From positions 1-6,359 of the forward strand of contig JAJPZL010000339.1 of the NCBI GenBank assembly GCA_021204375.1: DNA of 6,359 bases, read 5' to 3'. Position numbers and translations under genes: made by a program. Source of the stretch: Bacteroides sp. (GTDB taxonomy: Bacteria > Bacteroidota > Bacteroidia > Bacteroidales > Bacteroidaceae). Below, one piece after another: positions 1 to 6,357 of this stretch. The notes beneath the pieces are model-generated. The model worked only from the letters and a program-made list of their open reading frames with translations, did no database searches and was not told the DNA's origin. Numbering within the stretch: the first letter of the stretch is position 1; each line of letters begins with the position of its first letter.

Positions 1-36
1 TAATTTCCTCCCCGGAACCTGTATGTAACCGATATA

Positions 37-65
37 AAAATATACTTTTCCCTATATAGAGTCAA
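37..65 (-). promoter_or_regulatory. Possible divergent promoter on the minus strand
   Basis: Read on the minus strand, a TTG (bases 65-63) is followed after 18 bases by TATATTTT (bases 44-37), one mismatch from TAnnTTTG. This spacing is close to that of Bacteroidota sigma-ABfr promoters. It would serve a gene left of the window transcribed away from the dehydratase. The region is AT-rich, so a chance match is quite possible. Confidence 0.22.
43..50 (+). promoter_or_regulatory. Possible -7 element for the dehydratase-permease-porin unit
   Basis: TACTTTTC matches the Bacteroidota -7 consensus TAnnTTTG at all but the last position and lies about 58 bases before the ATG at 108. No convincing TTG -33 element is visible about 20 bases upstream, so this is a weak candidate. 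The real promoter could lie elsewhere in the 1-107 leader or left of the window. Confidence 0.22.
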
Positions 66-107
66 TTCATTCAACCTCATTTAAAAACCTATTAAAAGAA
101 GAATGCC

Positions 108-152
108 ATGAAAAGTTAAGAATTAAGGAAGAAGGCACCGGAACTCGATTCA
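108..152 (+). pseudogene. Probable original 5' end of the dehydratase gene, with in-frame TAA at codon 4
   Basis: ATG AAA AGT TAA begins here in the same frame as the dehydratase. After the TAA, the frame reads ELRKKAPELDSLRLGSGW straight into the recognised enzyme, with no further stop. This charged, helix-like stretch fits the start of sugar-acid dehydratases, and an A-rich purine stretch precedes the ATG. If the TAA were CAA (one C-to-T change) the protein would be 575 aa, MKSQELRKK and onward. I infer that this is the ancestral start and that the stop is a nonsense mutation or a base-call error. Otherwise translation must begin at TTG 153 or ATG 177, losing 15 or 23 residues. Confidence 0.6.
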
Positions 153-1835
153 TTGCGATTGGGTAGCGGTTGGAAAATGGAAGAACTATCGAAACCGCAG
201 ATTATTGTGGAGAGTAGCTATGGACACAGCCATCCGGGAAGTGCTCATTTGGACAAACTAGTGGAGGCCGCCGATAAAGCGATTTATGCTAATGGAGGCC
301 GGCCTGCTAATTATTATGTAACGGATATCTGTGACGGAGAGGCACAGTGGCACGATGGTATGAACTATTCCCTAGTCTCCCGGGAAATTATGACGGGGAT
401 GATCGAGATCCATGTCGGTGCGACTCCGTTTGATGCGGGGGTGTTTATTGCGAGTTGTGATAAATCGGCGCCGGCGCATCTGATGGCGATGGCACGGCTC
501 AATATGCCTGGTGTCTTTGTACCGGGTGGAATTATGAAGGCGGGGCCGAATATGCTGACGCTGGAACAGATCGGTAAGTATAGTACGATGTACCAGCGGA
601 AGGAGATCACGGAAAAGAAGTTTTTAGAGTATAAACGGGATGCGTGTCCCAGCTGTGGGGCCTGTTCGTTTATGGGTACGGCCTCTACCATGCAGGTAAT
701 GGCGGAGGCGTTAGGGCTGGCTTTGCCGGGTACGGCGTTGATCCCTTTTAGTACCGGGAAGCTGGAAGTAGCTGCGCAGCAGACGGGTAAAAGGGCGTTG
801 GAATTGGTGGAAGAGGATATAAAGCCTTCGGATATATTGACGATAAAGGCGTTTAAGAATGCGATCATGGTGCATGCGGCGATTGCGGGTTCGAGCAACA
901 GTCTGCTTCATCTTCCGGCTATTGCTTATGAGGCGGGAATAGAGCTTTCTGCGGATCTTTTTGACCGGATCCATCGAAGAATTCCTTATCTGCTCAATAT
1001 TCGTTCGAGTGGTTTCTGGCCGGGAGAGTACTTCTGGTATGCGGGGGGTGTTCCGGCTATTATGGAGGAGATCCAACATTTTCTGCACCTGGATGCGATA
1101 ACTGTGACCGGAAAGACGGTGGGTGAGAACTTAGAGGAATTAAAGCAGAACGGGTTTTATGAAGAATGTGCCGGCTACCTGGCTGAGAAAGGGGTGCAGA
1201 AGGAGGAGGTTATTCGTCCGGTAAGCGACCCGATACAGAAGGAGTGGGCAATTGCTATCCTGAAAGGGAACCTGGCTCCGGAGGGTGCGGTGGTAAAACA
1301 TTCGGCCGTATCTCCGAAGTTACGGCAGGTAACGCTGGTGGCGAAAGCGTTTGACTCGGAAGAGGGGGCTTTGCAGGATGTGTTGAATAAGACCGTGAAG
1401 CCGGGCGAGGCTCTTTTTATCCGGTATGAAGGGCCGAAAGGGAGTGGTATGCCGGAGATGTTCTATACGACGGAGGCCATCGCTTCGGATCCAGAACTGG
1501 TGGAGTCGATCGCGCTGATCACGGACGGACGTTTTTCGGGTGCTACCCGGGGGCCGGCTATCGGGCATGTTTCGCCGGAGGCAAGCGACGGCGGGCCTAT
1601 TGCGCTGGTGGAGGATGGAGATCTGATCGGGATTGATATTCCGGCACGGGCCATTAATATCATCGGTATCGGGGGAAAAGTGTGCAGCCCGGAAGAGGTG
1701 AAGGCTGTACTGGCTGAGCGAAAAGCGAAGTTGGTGAAACCGGTAAACCGGTTCCGTAGTGGGATCCTGAATGTATATACCCGGAATTGTGTATCGCCTA
1801 TGACGGGGGGGGGATATATGCTTGCGGAGGATTAA
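153..1835 (+). CDS. IlvD/Edd-family sugar-acid dehydratase (YjhG/xylonate dehydratase-like), N-terminus interrupted by a stop
   Basis: Family enzymes use an Fe-S cluster and Mg2+ to dehydrate 2,3-dihydroxy acids to 2-keto-3-deoxy acids in the cytoplasm. Residues are numbered from the TTG at 153 (560 aa). Likely cluster cysteines are C60 (DICDG), C102 (ASCDK) and C171 (CPSCGACSFMGTA, 165-177). K104 sits where the family's carbamylated, metal-binding lysine lies. GNLAPEGAVVKHSA (372-385), GPKGSGMPEM (427-436) and TDGRFSGATRGPAIGHVSPE (457-476, catalytic serine candidate S462) are C-terminal family signatures. Segments such as NAIMVHAAIAGSSNSLLHLPAIA (236-258) resemble E. coli YjhG more than biosynthetic IlvD. 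The adjacent GntP permease supports a sugar-acid substrate. The start is uncertain. ATG at 177 is conventional, but GSGW before it aligns with GMGW of YjhG. Family-like sequence continues in the same frame up to ATG 108, broken only by TAA at 117-119. A nine-G run (1805-1813) near the 3' end keeps frame. The exact substrate cannot be told from sequence. Confidence 0.9.
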   Translation: MRLGSGWKMEELSKPQIIVESSYGHSHPGSAHLDKLVEAADKAIYANGGRPANYYVTDICDGEAQWHDGMNYSLVSREIMTGMIEIHVGATPFDAGVFIASCDKSAPAHLMAMARLNMPGVFVPGGIMKAGPNMLTLEQIGKYSTMYQRKEITEKKFLEYKRDACPSCGACSFMGTASTMQVMAEALGLALPGTALIPFSTGKLEVAAQQTGKRALELVEEDIKPSDILTIKAFKNAIMVHAAIAGSSNSLLHLPAIAYEAGIELSADLFDRIHRRIPYLLNIRSSGFWPGEYFWYAGGVPAIMEEIQHFLHLDAITVTGKTVGENLEELKQNGFYEECAGYLAEKGVQKEEVIRPVSDPIQKEWAIAILKGNLAPEGAVVKHSAVSPKLRQVTLVAKAFDSEEGALQDVLNKTVKPGEALFIRYEGPKGSGMPEMFYTTEAIASDPELVESIALITDGRFSGATRGPAIGHVSPEASDGGPIALVEDGDLIGIDIPARAINIIGIGGKVCSPEEVKAVLAERKAKLVKPVNRFRSGILNVYTRNCVSPMTGGGYMLAED

Positions 1836-1897
1836 GAAATCATCTAAATCTCTGTGAAAATTACTCTTTAGACGTTTCATCTTAAAAATCTGATATC

Positions 1898-3223
1898 ATG
1901 ACTTCTATTTTGATCATTGTTGCGAGTTTGCTGCTGCTTATCTTCTTAGTGGCTTACTATAAAATTGATGCCTTTCTGGCGTTTATGCTGGTCTCCATCG
2001 GGACAGCGGTATGCCTGGGAATCCCGTTGCAGGAGATCCCGGCGATCCTTGACAAGGGGGTAGGGAATATCTACAGGAGTATGGCGCTGATCATTATCTT
2101 CGGTGCAATGCTGGGTAAACTGGTTGCGGAAAGTGGTGCGGCCAATAAGATAGCTGAGGTAATGATCGGGGCTTTTGGTAAGAATAAAATTCAGTGGGGA
2201 ATGATGCTGACCGGGTTTATAGTAGGTATTCCGCTCTTTTACGACATTGGTTTTGTAATCCTGGTCCCTATTATTTTCTCTATTGTGAATAAGTATAAGC
2301 TTCCGGCGGTTTATATCGGGATGCCGATGCTGGCAGCCTTATCTGTGGCACATGGTTTTCTGCCGCCGCATCCCTCTCCGGTAGCATTGGTCTCTATGTT
2401 TGAAGCCAATATAGGGGTAACGTTGCTGCTTGGATTGAGCGCGGCTATTCCCGCGATTATTGTGGCAGGACCTTTGTTCAGTAAATCGTTGAAAAATATT
2501 AAGACGGAGGATGTGGCTGTTTTTACGGCCAAGGAACCGGACCCACGGTTTAAACAGCCGGGGAAAGTTATTTCGCTCGTTGCTGCTTTGTTGCCTGTAT
2601 TTCTGCTGATTCTGACTACTATTATTTCACAGTTCTGTACCGGATTGAGTGAACGGGCTACTCATATTGTTGAGTTTTTCAGTGCCCCGAATATTGTGAT
2701 GCTGATCGCTACGATCACGGCTACCTATACATTGAGTATTCGCCAGGGACGGTCTGTTAAGCAGGTGATGGATATCTATGTGCAGGCGTGTAAGGATATT
2801 GCGATGATCATTCTGATCGTAGCAGGCTCGGGTATCTTCAAGGTAGTGATGGAAGAGAGTGGGGTGAGTATGATTCTGGCCGGGGCTATGGAGAGCCTTC
2901 CGATCCATCCGCTGCTGCTGGGCTGGTTTATGGCGAGTGTGATCCGGGCGATGGTGGGTTCGGCTACGGCAGCGGCGTTGACGGCGGCCAGTGTAATGAT
3001 ACCACTTATTGCGCTATCCGGGGTAAATCCGAACCTGATGGTATTGGCTATTGGTGCGGGTAGCCTGATGTTCTCGCATGTCAATGATTCGGGCTTCTGG
3101 CTCTATAAGGAGTACTTTAACCTGAGTATGAAAGATACCTTTAAATCGTGGTCATTGATGCAGATCCTTGTATCGGTAGTGGGTATTGCGGGGGTGATGG
3201 TACTGAATGTAATTTTCGGATAA
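1898..3223 (+). CDS. GntP-family gluconate/sugar-acid:H+ symporter
   Basis: An inner-membrane secondary transporter of the GntP family, which takes up gluconate and related sugar acids with protons. Its 441 aa match the usual length (E. coli GntT is 438). The protein is hydrophobic throughout, with probably 12-14 membrane helices. Family landmarks are the LIIIFGAMLGKLVAESGAA stretch (64-82), FGKNKIQWGMMLTGF (93-107), the strongly conserved HGFLPPHPSP (152-161), the GSATAA loop after R350 (354-359) and SHVNDSGFWLYKEYFNLS (393-410). A hydrophilic loop (about 196-222) separates the two halves. It starts at an ATG 62 bases after the dehydratase stop, with no promoter seen between them, so co-transcription is likely. 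It is the only gene in the window without an apparent lesion. Pairing with a YjhG-like dehydratase mirrors the E. coli yjhF-yjhG arrangement and supports a sugar-acid role. The exact substrate is unknown. Confidence 0.93.
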   Translation: MTSILIIVASLLLLIFLVAYYKIDAFLAFMLVSIGTAVCLGIPLQEIPAILDKGVGNIYRSMALIIIFGAMLGKLVAESGAANKIAEVMIGAFGKNKIQWGMMLTGFIVGIPLFYDIGFVILVPIIFSIVNKYKLPAVYIGMPMLAALSVAHGFLPPHPSPVALVSMFEANIGVTLLLGLSAAIPAIIVAGPLFSKSLKNIKTEDVAVFTAKEPDPRFKQPGKVISLVAALLPVFLLILTTIISQFCTGLSERATHIVEFFSAPNIVMLIATITATYTLSIRQGRSVKQVMDIYVQACKDIAMIILIVAGSGIFKVVMEESGVSMILAGAMESLPIHPLLLGWFMASVIRAMVGSATAAALTAASVMIPLIALSGVNPNLMVLAIGAGSLMFSHVNDSGFWLYKEYFNLSMKDTFKSWSLMQILVSVVGIAGVMVLNVIFG

Positions 3224-3252
3224 ATGGAAAACTGATCTATAAAAATAATAGT

Positions 3253-3393
3253 ATGAAAACAGGAAGAATATATAAAACACTTTTGTTGCTGGCTGTTAGT
3301 TGTTTTACAGGGGGTATATTGATGGCCCAGCAGCGGGAAAGAAAGAAGACGGATCTTTTTTTATACGCCGGATTATACGTTGAAGTTCTTTAG
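3253..3393 (+). pseudogene. N-terminal fragment of the porin gene: signal peptide, then frameshift
   Basis: This 46-codon frame starts at ATG 3253, 29 bases after the permease stop. It encodes a clear Sec signal peptide: positive MKTGRIYK, hydrophobic TLLLLAVSCFTGGILM, and likely cleavage after MA before QQRERKK. The frame runs into a seven-T run (3356-3362) and ends at TAG 3391-3393. Removing one T joins it smoothly to the downstream porin frame (DLFYTPDYTLKFFRR), giving a protein of about 411 aa. The signal peptide and porin body are therefore almost certainly one gene. As written, this fragment makes only a short secreted peptide. Confidence 0.75.
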
Positions 3394-4489
3394 ACGTATC
3401 TCTGCGGACGGGGCGGTTAACTGGAACGAGACGCAGGAGAATGTATCGAACGGAGCCACCATCTCACAGTTGGCGATTGGGGGGATCTTCTCTTTCGGTG
3501 AGCGGTTAGAGGGTAAACTGGAGCTGGATTTTGCCAACAGACAGTTGACCCTGCTGGATAACTTTATTACTTATAAGTTTACTAAGGAGTATAGTTTGCG
3601 GATGGGTAATATCCAGGAACCTTTCTCGATGGATCTGCTGAACTCCTTCAAGGACCTGTCAATGATGAACCGGGCGCAGGTGGTAAATGCCCTGGCTCCG
3701 GGCCACCACATCGGGATGATGGGTACGTTTGAGAACCGGCAGTGGCTGATCCACGGTGGGCTCTTCTTTCAGCGTTCGATGAATAGCGGGCAGAAGGCTA
3801 CCTGGGAGGCTAATTATGCGAAAGGGGTGAACGAGGGATTCTCTACGACGGCCCGTGCGGTGTGGATGCCGCAGAATGAGCAGAAGACCAAAGGATTGCA
3901 TATGGGGGTGGCGGGTTCGTACCGTACACCGAAAACGGATGTGAGTGACGAAGGAAAGAATGTGGTGCGTTACAGTCAGTCGGCCAATACGGTGAATAAG
4001 ATCCGGTTCATTGATACGGGATTGATCACAGAGGTAGATCACTCCTGGCTGGCAGGTGCGGAGTTGTCGGTGTATGACGGGCCGTTCAAATTCCAGGCGG
4101 AGTATATGCACAACTGGGTGAACCGGAAGGGGGCTCTGGCAATGGAGAAGTGCTCCGGATTTTATGTACAGGCTTTTTATCTGCTCTTTGGGGGACAGCA
4201 GGATTATAATAATTCCCGGGGTGCTTACAATCTTCCGAAAATAGATAACGATAAGGGAGATATTGAGGTAATGGCCCGTTTTGACCGGGTAGACCTGAAC
4301 GGGACAGAGATACGGGGAGGAGCTTCTAACCAGTGGACACTGGGAGCAAATTATTATATTAATGAAAATATCCGTTTGATGTTGAATTATGCCTATATCA
4401 CCCACGACCGGAATGCAGATGCGAATGGGGAGAGAATAGGTAAGAATAACTACAATACGTTGACGGCAAGGGTACAGCTCAGGTTCTAA
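3380..4489 (+). CDS. Outer-membrane porin, phosphate-selective porin O/P type (frameshifted from its signal peptide)
   Basis: This frame carries a beta-barrel porin body resembling the phosphate-selective porin O/P family (OprO/OprP-like), common in Bacteroidota. It shows alternating polar/aromatic strands, for example LEGKLELDFANRQ, then YSLRMGNIQEPFSMD and the APGHHIGMMGTFENRQWLIHG region (near residues 102-122). It ends in VQLRF, with the terminal phenylalanine expected of BAM-inserted barrels. The open frame formally begins at TTG 3380, but that is internal. Without the signal peptide of the upstream fragment the product could not be exported. Despite the family name, specificity is not readable from sequence. 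Its place after a sugar-acid permease suggests it passes the same anionic substrate, which is inference. It is the last gene of the unit, with the terminator 31 bases beyond its stop. Confidence 0.82.
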   Translation: MKFFRRISADGAVNWNETQENVSNGATISQLAIGGIFSFGERLEGKLELDFANRQLTLLDNFITYKFTKEYSLRMGNIQEPFSMDLLNSFKDLSMMNRAQVVNALAPGHHIGMMGTFENRQWLIHGGLFFQRSMNSGQKATWEANYAKGVNEGFSTTARAVWMPQNEQKTKGLHMGVAGSYRTPKTDVSDEGKNVVRYSQSANTVNKIRFIDTGLITEVDHSWLAGAELSVYDGPFKFQAEYMHNWVNRKGALAMEKCSGFYVQAFYLLFGGQQDYNNSRGAYNLPKIDNDKGDIEVMARFDRVDLNGTEIRGGASNQWTLGANYYINENIRLMLNYAYITHDRNADANGERIGKNNYNTLTARVQLRF

Positions 4490-4519
4490 GAATAGGTTTT
4501 TAGTTGTTAATGGAGGATT

Positions 4520-4562
4520 AAACGAGCGGGAAGTATAAGATAACCTGCTCGTTTTTCTTTTT
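4520..4562 (+). terminator. Intrinsic terminator after the porin gene
   Basis: The arms are 4520-4530 (AAACGAGCGGG) and 4544-4554 (CCTGCTCGTTT). They pair over 11 positions with one G-U wobble, around a 13-base loop. Two T5 tracts follow (4552-4556 and 4558-4562). It lies 31 bases past the porin stop and before a new promoter-like element, so it should end the dehydratase-permease-porin transcript. Confidence 0.85.
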
Positions 4563-4580
4563 AGAGTGCTTCAAATAAGG

Positions 4581-4588
4581 TATCTTTG
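4581..4588 (+). promoter_or_regulatory. -7 promoter element (TAtcTTTG) for the regulator gene
   Basis: TATCTTTG is a full match to the Bacteroidota -7 consensus TAnnTTTG and sits 48 bases before the ATG at 4637. The -33 position falls in the T-rich tail of the terminator (about 4558-4563), where only a degenerate TTT is present. A start near 4593-4596 would give a leader of about 40 bases. Confidence 0.6.
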
Positions 4589-4593
4589 TATAG

Positions 4594-4610
4594 AAAGTCC
4601 TTTTGACTTT
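4594..4610 (+). repeat. Short inverted repeat at the predicted transcript start of the regulator gene
   Basis: AAAGTC (4594-4599) and GACTTT (4605-4610) are perfect reverse complements around a 5-base spacer, just downstream of the -7 element. It could be an operator half-site pair or a small 5'-leader hairpin. A chance occurrence is also possible. Confidence 0.4.
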
Positions 4611-4636
4611 TCCATGCTATCTAAAGACCCTGTGAA

Positions 4637-5164
4637 ATGTGTAAATTAAACTATTGTATTGTTTTACTCTTCTGTTCGGTTCAGCTTTTTGCTTTCCCGG
4701 AGAATAAGCAGATGCTTGTGGAGGTGGACAGGCTGATAAGTAGCAGGGAGGAGTTTGAACAGCAGAAGAGGGACCGGATCCATTATCTGAAACAGTTGCT
4801 GGTTGCCGAAAAGAATCTGGATAAGGAGTATGATCTGATCTGCCGGATCGTAGAGGAGTATGCTAATTTCCAGAGTGATTCTGCTTTTGTCTATATTGAA
4901 AGGGGAAAGGAGGCAGCGCTCCGGAATAAGAATCACAGCCAGCTTTTGGAGAACAGGTTCCAGTATACTTTTGTGTGCGCCCAGTCGGGATTGATGACGG
5001 AAAGTTTGTCGGTGCTGGATCAGTTGCAGGTTTATTATAAGGATATGAGCCGGGAGCAGCGGGCAATATATTATGTGTTGTATGAGCGTCTGTATATGAA
5101 CCTGCGGGAGTATGCGGAGAATTCTCACATGGAAGCGGTATATGCCGGAAGGGAGAGATTATAA
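4637..5164 (+). CDS. N-terminal part of a split membrane-spanning regulator (DUF6377-like): signal peptide and helical sensor region
   Basis: This 175-aa frame begins MCKLNYCIVLLFCSVQLFAF, a typical signal peptide with likely cleavage around residue 19. The rest is charged and helical, with a paired pattern (FEQQKRDRIHYLKQLL, then a conserved-looking YANFQSDSAFVYIERGKEAA) of the kind seen in TPR-like extracytoplasmic regions of Bacteroidales DUF6377-type proteins. These are usually about 550 aa and also carry a membrane helix and a DNA-binding region, all missing here. The next frame, overlapping from 5112, supplies exactly those parts. Removing one base between roughly 5117 and 5160 fuses the two into 548 aa. 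I infer one gene broken by a single-base insertion. As written, the product would be a secreted orphan fragment. ATG 4637 follows an A-rich TGTGAA leader with no Shine-Dalgarno. Confidence 0.75.
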   Translation: MCKLNYCIVLLFCSVQLFAFPENKQMLVEVDRLISSREEFEQQKRDRIHYLKQLLVAEKNLDKEYDLICRIVEEYANFQSDSAFVYIERGKEAALRNKNHSQLLENRFQYTFVCAQSGLMTESLSVLDQLQVYYKDMSREQRAIYYVLYERLYMNLREYAENSHMEAVYAGRERL

Positions 5165-6284
5165 TGATTCTATCCTGGTTTACCTGGATGAAACGATACC
5201 TCTTTATGGGTATCATACCTGTAAAAGGTACTATATGGAGGGGCGATACGAAGAGGCCTTCGAACCCATTCAAAACTACCTGGCCTGTATTGATACGCTG
5301 TCGAATGAGGCGGCAAGAGCCTATTACCAGCTATCTCTTTTGTATAAGCAGAAAGGAGACAGGGAGAATGAAGAGAGGGAACTGATACGATCTGTGATAG
5401 CGGATGAACATAGTGCGGTGCGGCAGAACCGATCGTTGCGGTTGTTGGCCCAGCTGTTGTATGAGCAGGGAGATATAAAGCGGGCGTACCGGTATATCCA
5501 GGTATCTTCCGTAGATGCTAACTTTTACAATACCCGGTTGCGGAACTCGCAGGTTGCCGAAGCGTTGCCGATCATTGAACGGGATTACCAGTTGGAGCGC
5601 GACCGGCAGGAAAGGAGGTTGCGAATCGGTATTTTGTTGATCAGTGTGCTGTTCGTTATTATCCTGCTGTTTGCTCTTTATATACGGCGGAAGAGGCGGC
5701 AGCTGTCAGTGGCCCGCAGGGAACTGATCCGGCAGAATGAAGACCTAAACCAGATGAACGAGGAGATGAGAGAAAAGAATGAGGAACTTTTCCGTCTGGC
5801 AGATGAGCTTCAGGAGTCGGACCAGATCAAGGAGAAGTATGTGGGCTATTTCCTGCAACTCTGTTCGGTCTATATCCAGAAGATAGGGGAGTACCGGAAA
5901 ACGGTGAACCGGAAGATCCGTACCGGACAGATCGATGATCTCTACCGGATGACGGCTTCTACCCAGGCTCTGCAAACCGAAACGAAGGAGTTTTATAAAA
6001 AGTTTGACGAGGCTTTTCTCCATATCTTCCCCAATTTTGTGGCTGACTTTAATAATTTGTTAAGGGAGGATCAGCGGTTTGATCTTAAAAAGGAGGAACT
6101 TCTTAATACGGAACTGCGTATTTTTGCTTTGATTCGGTTAGGAATTAAGGATAGTTCGCAGATCGCTGAGTTCCTGAGTTATAATCCGGTTACCATCTAT
6201 TCTTACCGGACAAAAGTAAAGAGTAAAGCGATCAATAAGGGAAGTTTTGACAAGAATATTATGGAGATCAGGCGGAAAGTGTAA
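5112..6284 (+). CDS. C-terminal part of the split regulator: TPR-like end, transmembrane helix, coiled coil and helix-turn-helix (DUF6377-like)
   Basis: Residues are numbered from ATG 5112, which is probably not a real start. Residues 12-165 continue the helical repeat region (RYYMEGRYEEAFEPIQNYL, then LSLLYKQKGDRENEERELI and LLYEQGDIKRAYRYI, each TPR-like). One transmembrane helix follows (about 171-190), flanked by RRKRRQ, so the C-terminal side should be cytoplasmic. About 196-240 is a heptad-rich, glutamate/leucine coiled coil. About 331-375 (LLNTELRIFALIRLGIKDSS, then QIAEFLSYNPVTIYSYRTKV) resembles a LuxR/GerE-type helix-turn-helix. This layout is that of Bacteroidales DUF6377-type proteins, presumed membrane-tethered regulators. 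Target genes and ligand are unknown. Proximity to the sugar-acid unit suggests, but does not show, that it controls that unit. The upstream frame provides its missing signal peptide and sensor start. Confidence 0.82.
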   Translation: MRRILTWKRYMPEGRDYNDSILVYLDETIPLYGYHTCKRYYMEGRYEEAFEPIQNYLACIDTLSNEAARAYYQLSLLYKQKGDRENEERELIRSVIADEHSAVRQNRSLRLLAQLLYEQGDIKRAYRYIQVSSVDANFYNTRLRNSQVAEALPIIERDYQLERDRQERRLRIGILLISVLFVIILLFALYIRRKRRQLSVARRELIRQNEDLNQMNEEMREKNEELFRLADELQESDQIKEKYVGYFLQLCSVYIQKIGEYRKTVNRKIRTGQIDDLYRMTASTQALQTETKEFYKKFDEAFLHIFPNFVADFNNLLREDQRFDLKKEELLNTELRIFALIRLGIKDSSQIAEFLSYNPVTIYSYRTKVKSKAINKGSFDKNIMEIRRKV

Positions 6285-6304
6285 GCTTATTAAATAAAAT
6301 TTAT

Positions 6305-6312
6305 TAAATTTG
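6305..6312 (+). promoter_or_regulatory. -7 promoter element (TAAATTTG) for a gene beyond the right edge
   Basis: TAAATTTG fully matches the Bacteroidota TAnnTTTG consensus and lies 20 bases past the regulator stop. No clear TTG is seen at the -33 position. No gene starts in the remaining 47 bases, so any controlled gene lies outside the window. Confidence 0.45.
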
Positions 6313-6342
6313 TGTGCTGCGAGTGCTGTAGTAATACCCGGG

Positions 6343-6357
6343 GAACTACGATAGTTC
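6343..6357 (+). repeat. Small hairpin near the right edge
   Basis: GAACTA (6343-6348) and TAGTTC (6352-6357) form a perfect 6-bp stem with a 3-base loop. It sits about 30 bases after the TAAATTTG element, so it would be in the 5' leader of the next transcript. No T-run follows within the window, so it is not a recognisable terminator. Confidence 0.35.

Noticed and set aside
153..1835. Assignment as biosynthetic IlvD (branched-chain amino acid dihydroxy-acid dehydratase)
   Set aside because: Motif wording is closer to YjhG-type sugar-acid dehydratases, the neighbours are a GntP permease and a porin, and no ilv genes are nearby.
365..1880. Minus-strand open frames opposite the dehydratase (365-898, 711-1088, 1320-1880, 1463-1663)
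   Set aside because: They lie opposite a strongly recognised enzyme and their translations show no family motifs; they are antisense shadows of its codon bias.
3148..3252. GTG at 3148 as an upstream start for the signal-peptide frame
   Set aside because: This stretch overlaps the end of the permease in another frame and would place non-signal residues before a textbook signal peptide; ATG 3253 is the natural start.
3350..3380. Programmed ribosomal frameshifting in the porin
   Set aside because: No upstream Shine-Dalgarno-like stimulator or downstream structure is evident, and a bare T-run fits replication or transcriptional slippage or sequencing error better.
3380..3382. TTG 3380 as the genuine porin start
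   Set aside because: It would leave the outer-membrane protein without a signal peptide, while an intact one lies just upstream in the neighbouring frame.
3659..4405. Long minus-strand frame (248 aa) opposite the porin
   Set aside because: The translation shows no recognisable domain, and the + strand frame reads as a clear barrel ending in phenylalanine.
5164..5385. Small + strand frame of 73 aa overlapping the regulator
   Set aside because: It runs out of frame inside the TPR-like region of the regulator and shows no features of its own.
6285..6303. AT-rich inverted repeat after the regulator stop as a terminator
   Set aside because: AATAAA/TTTATT pairs only A-T over six bases with almost no loop, so it could not form a stable terminator hairpin.
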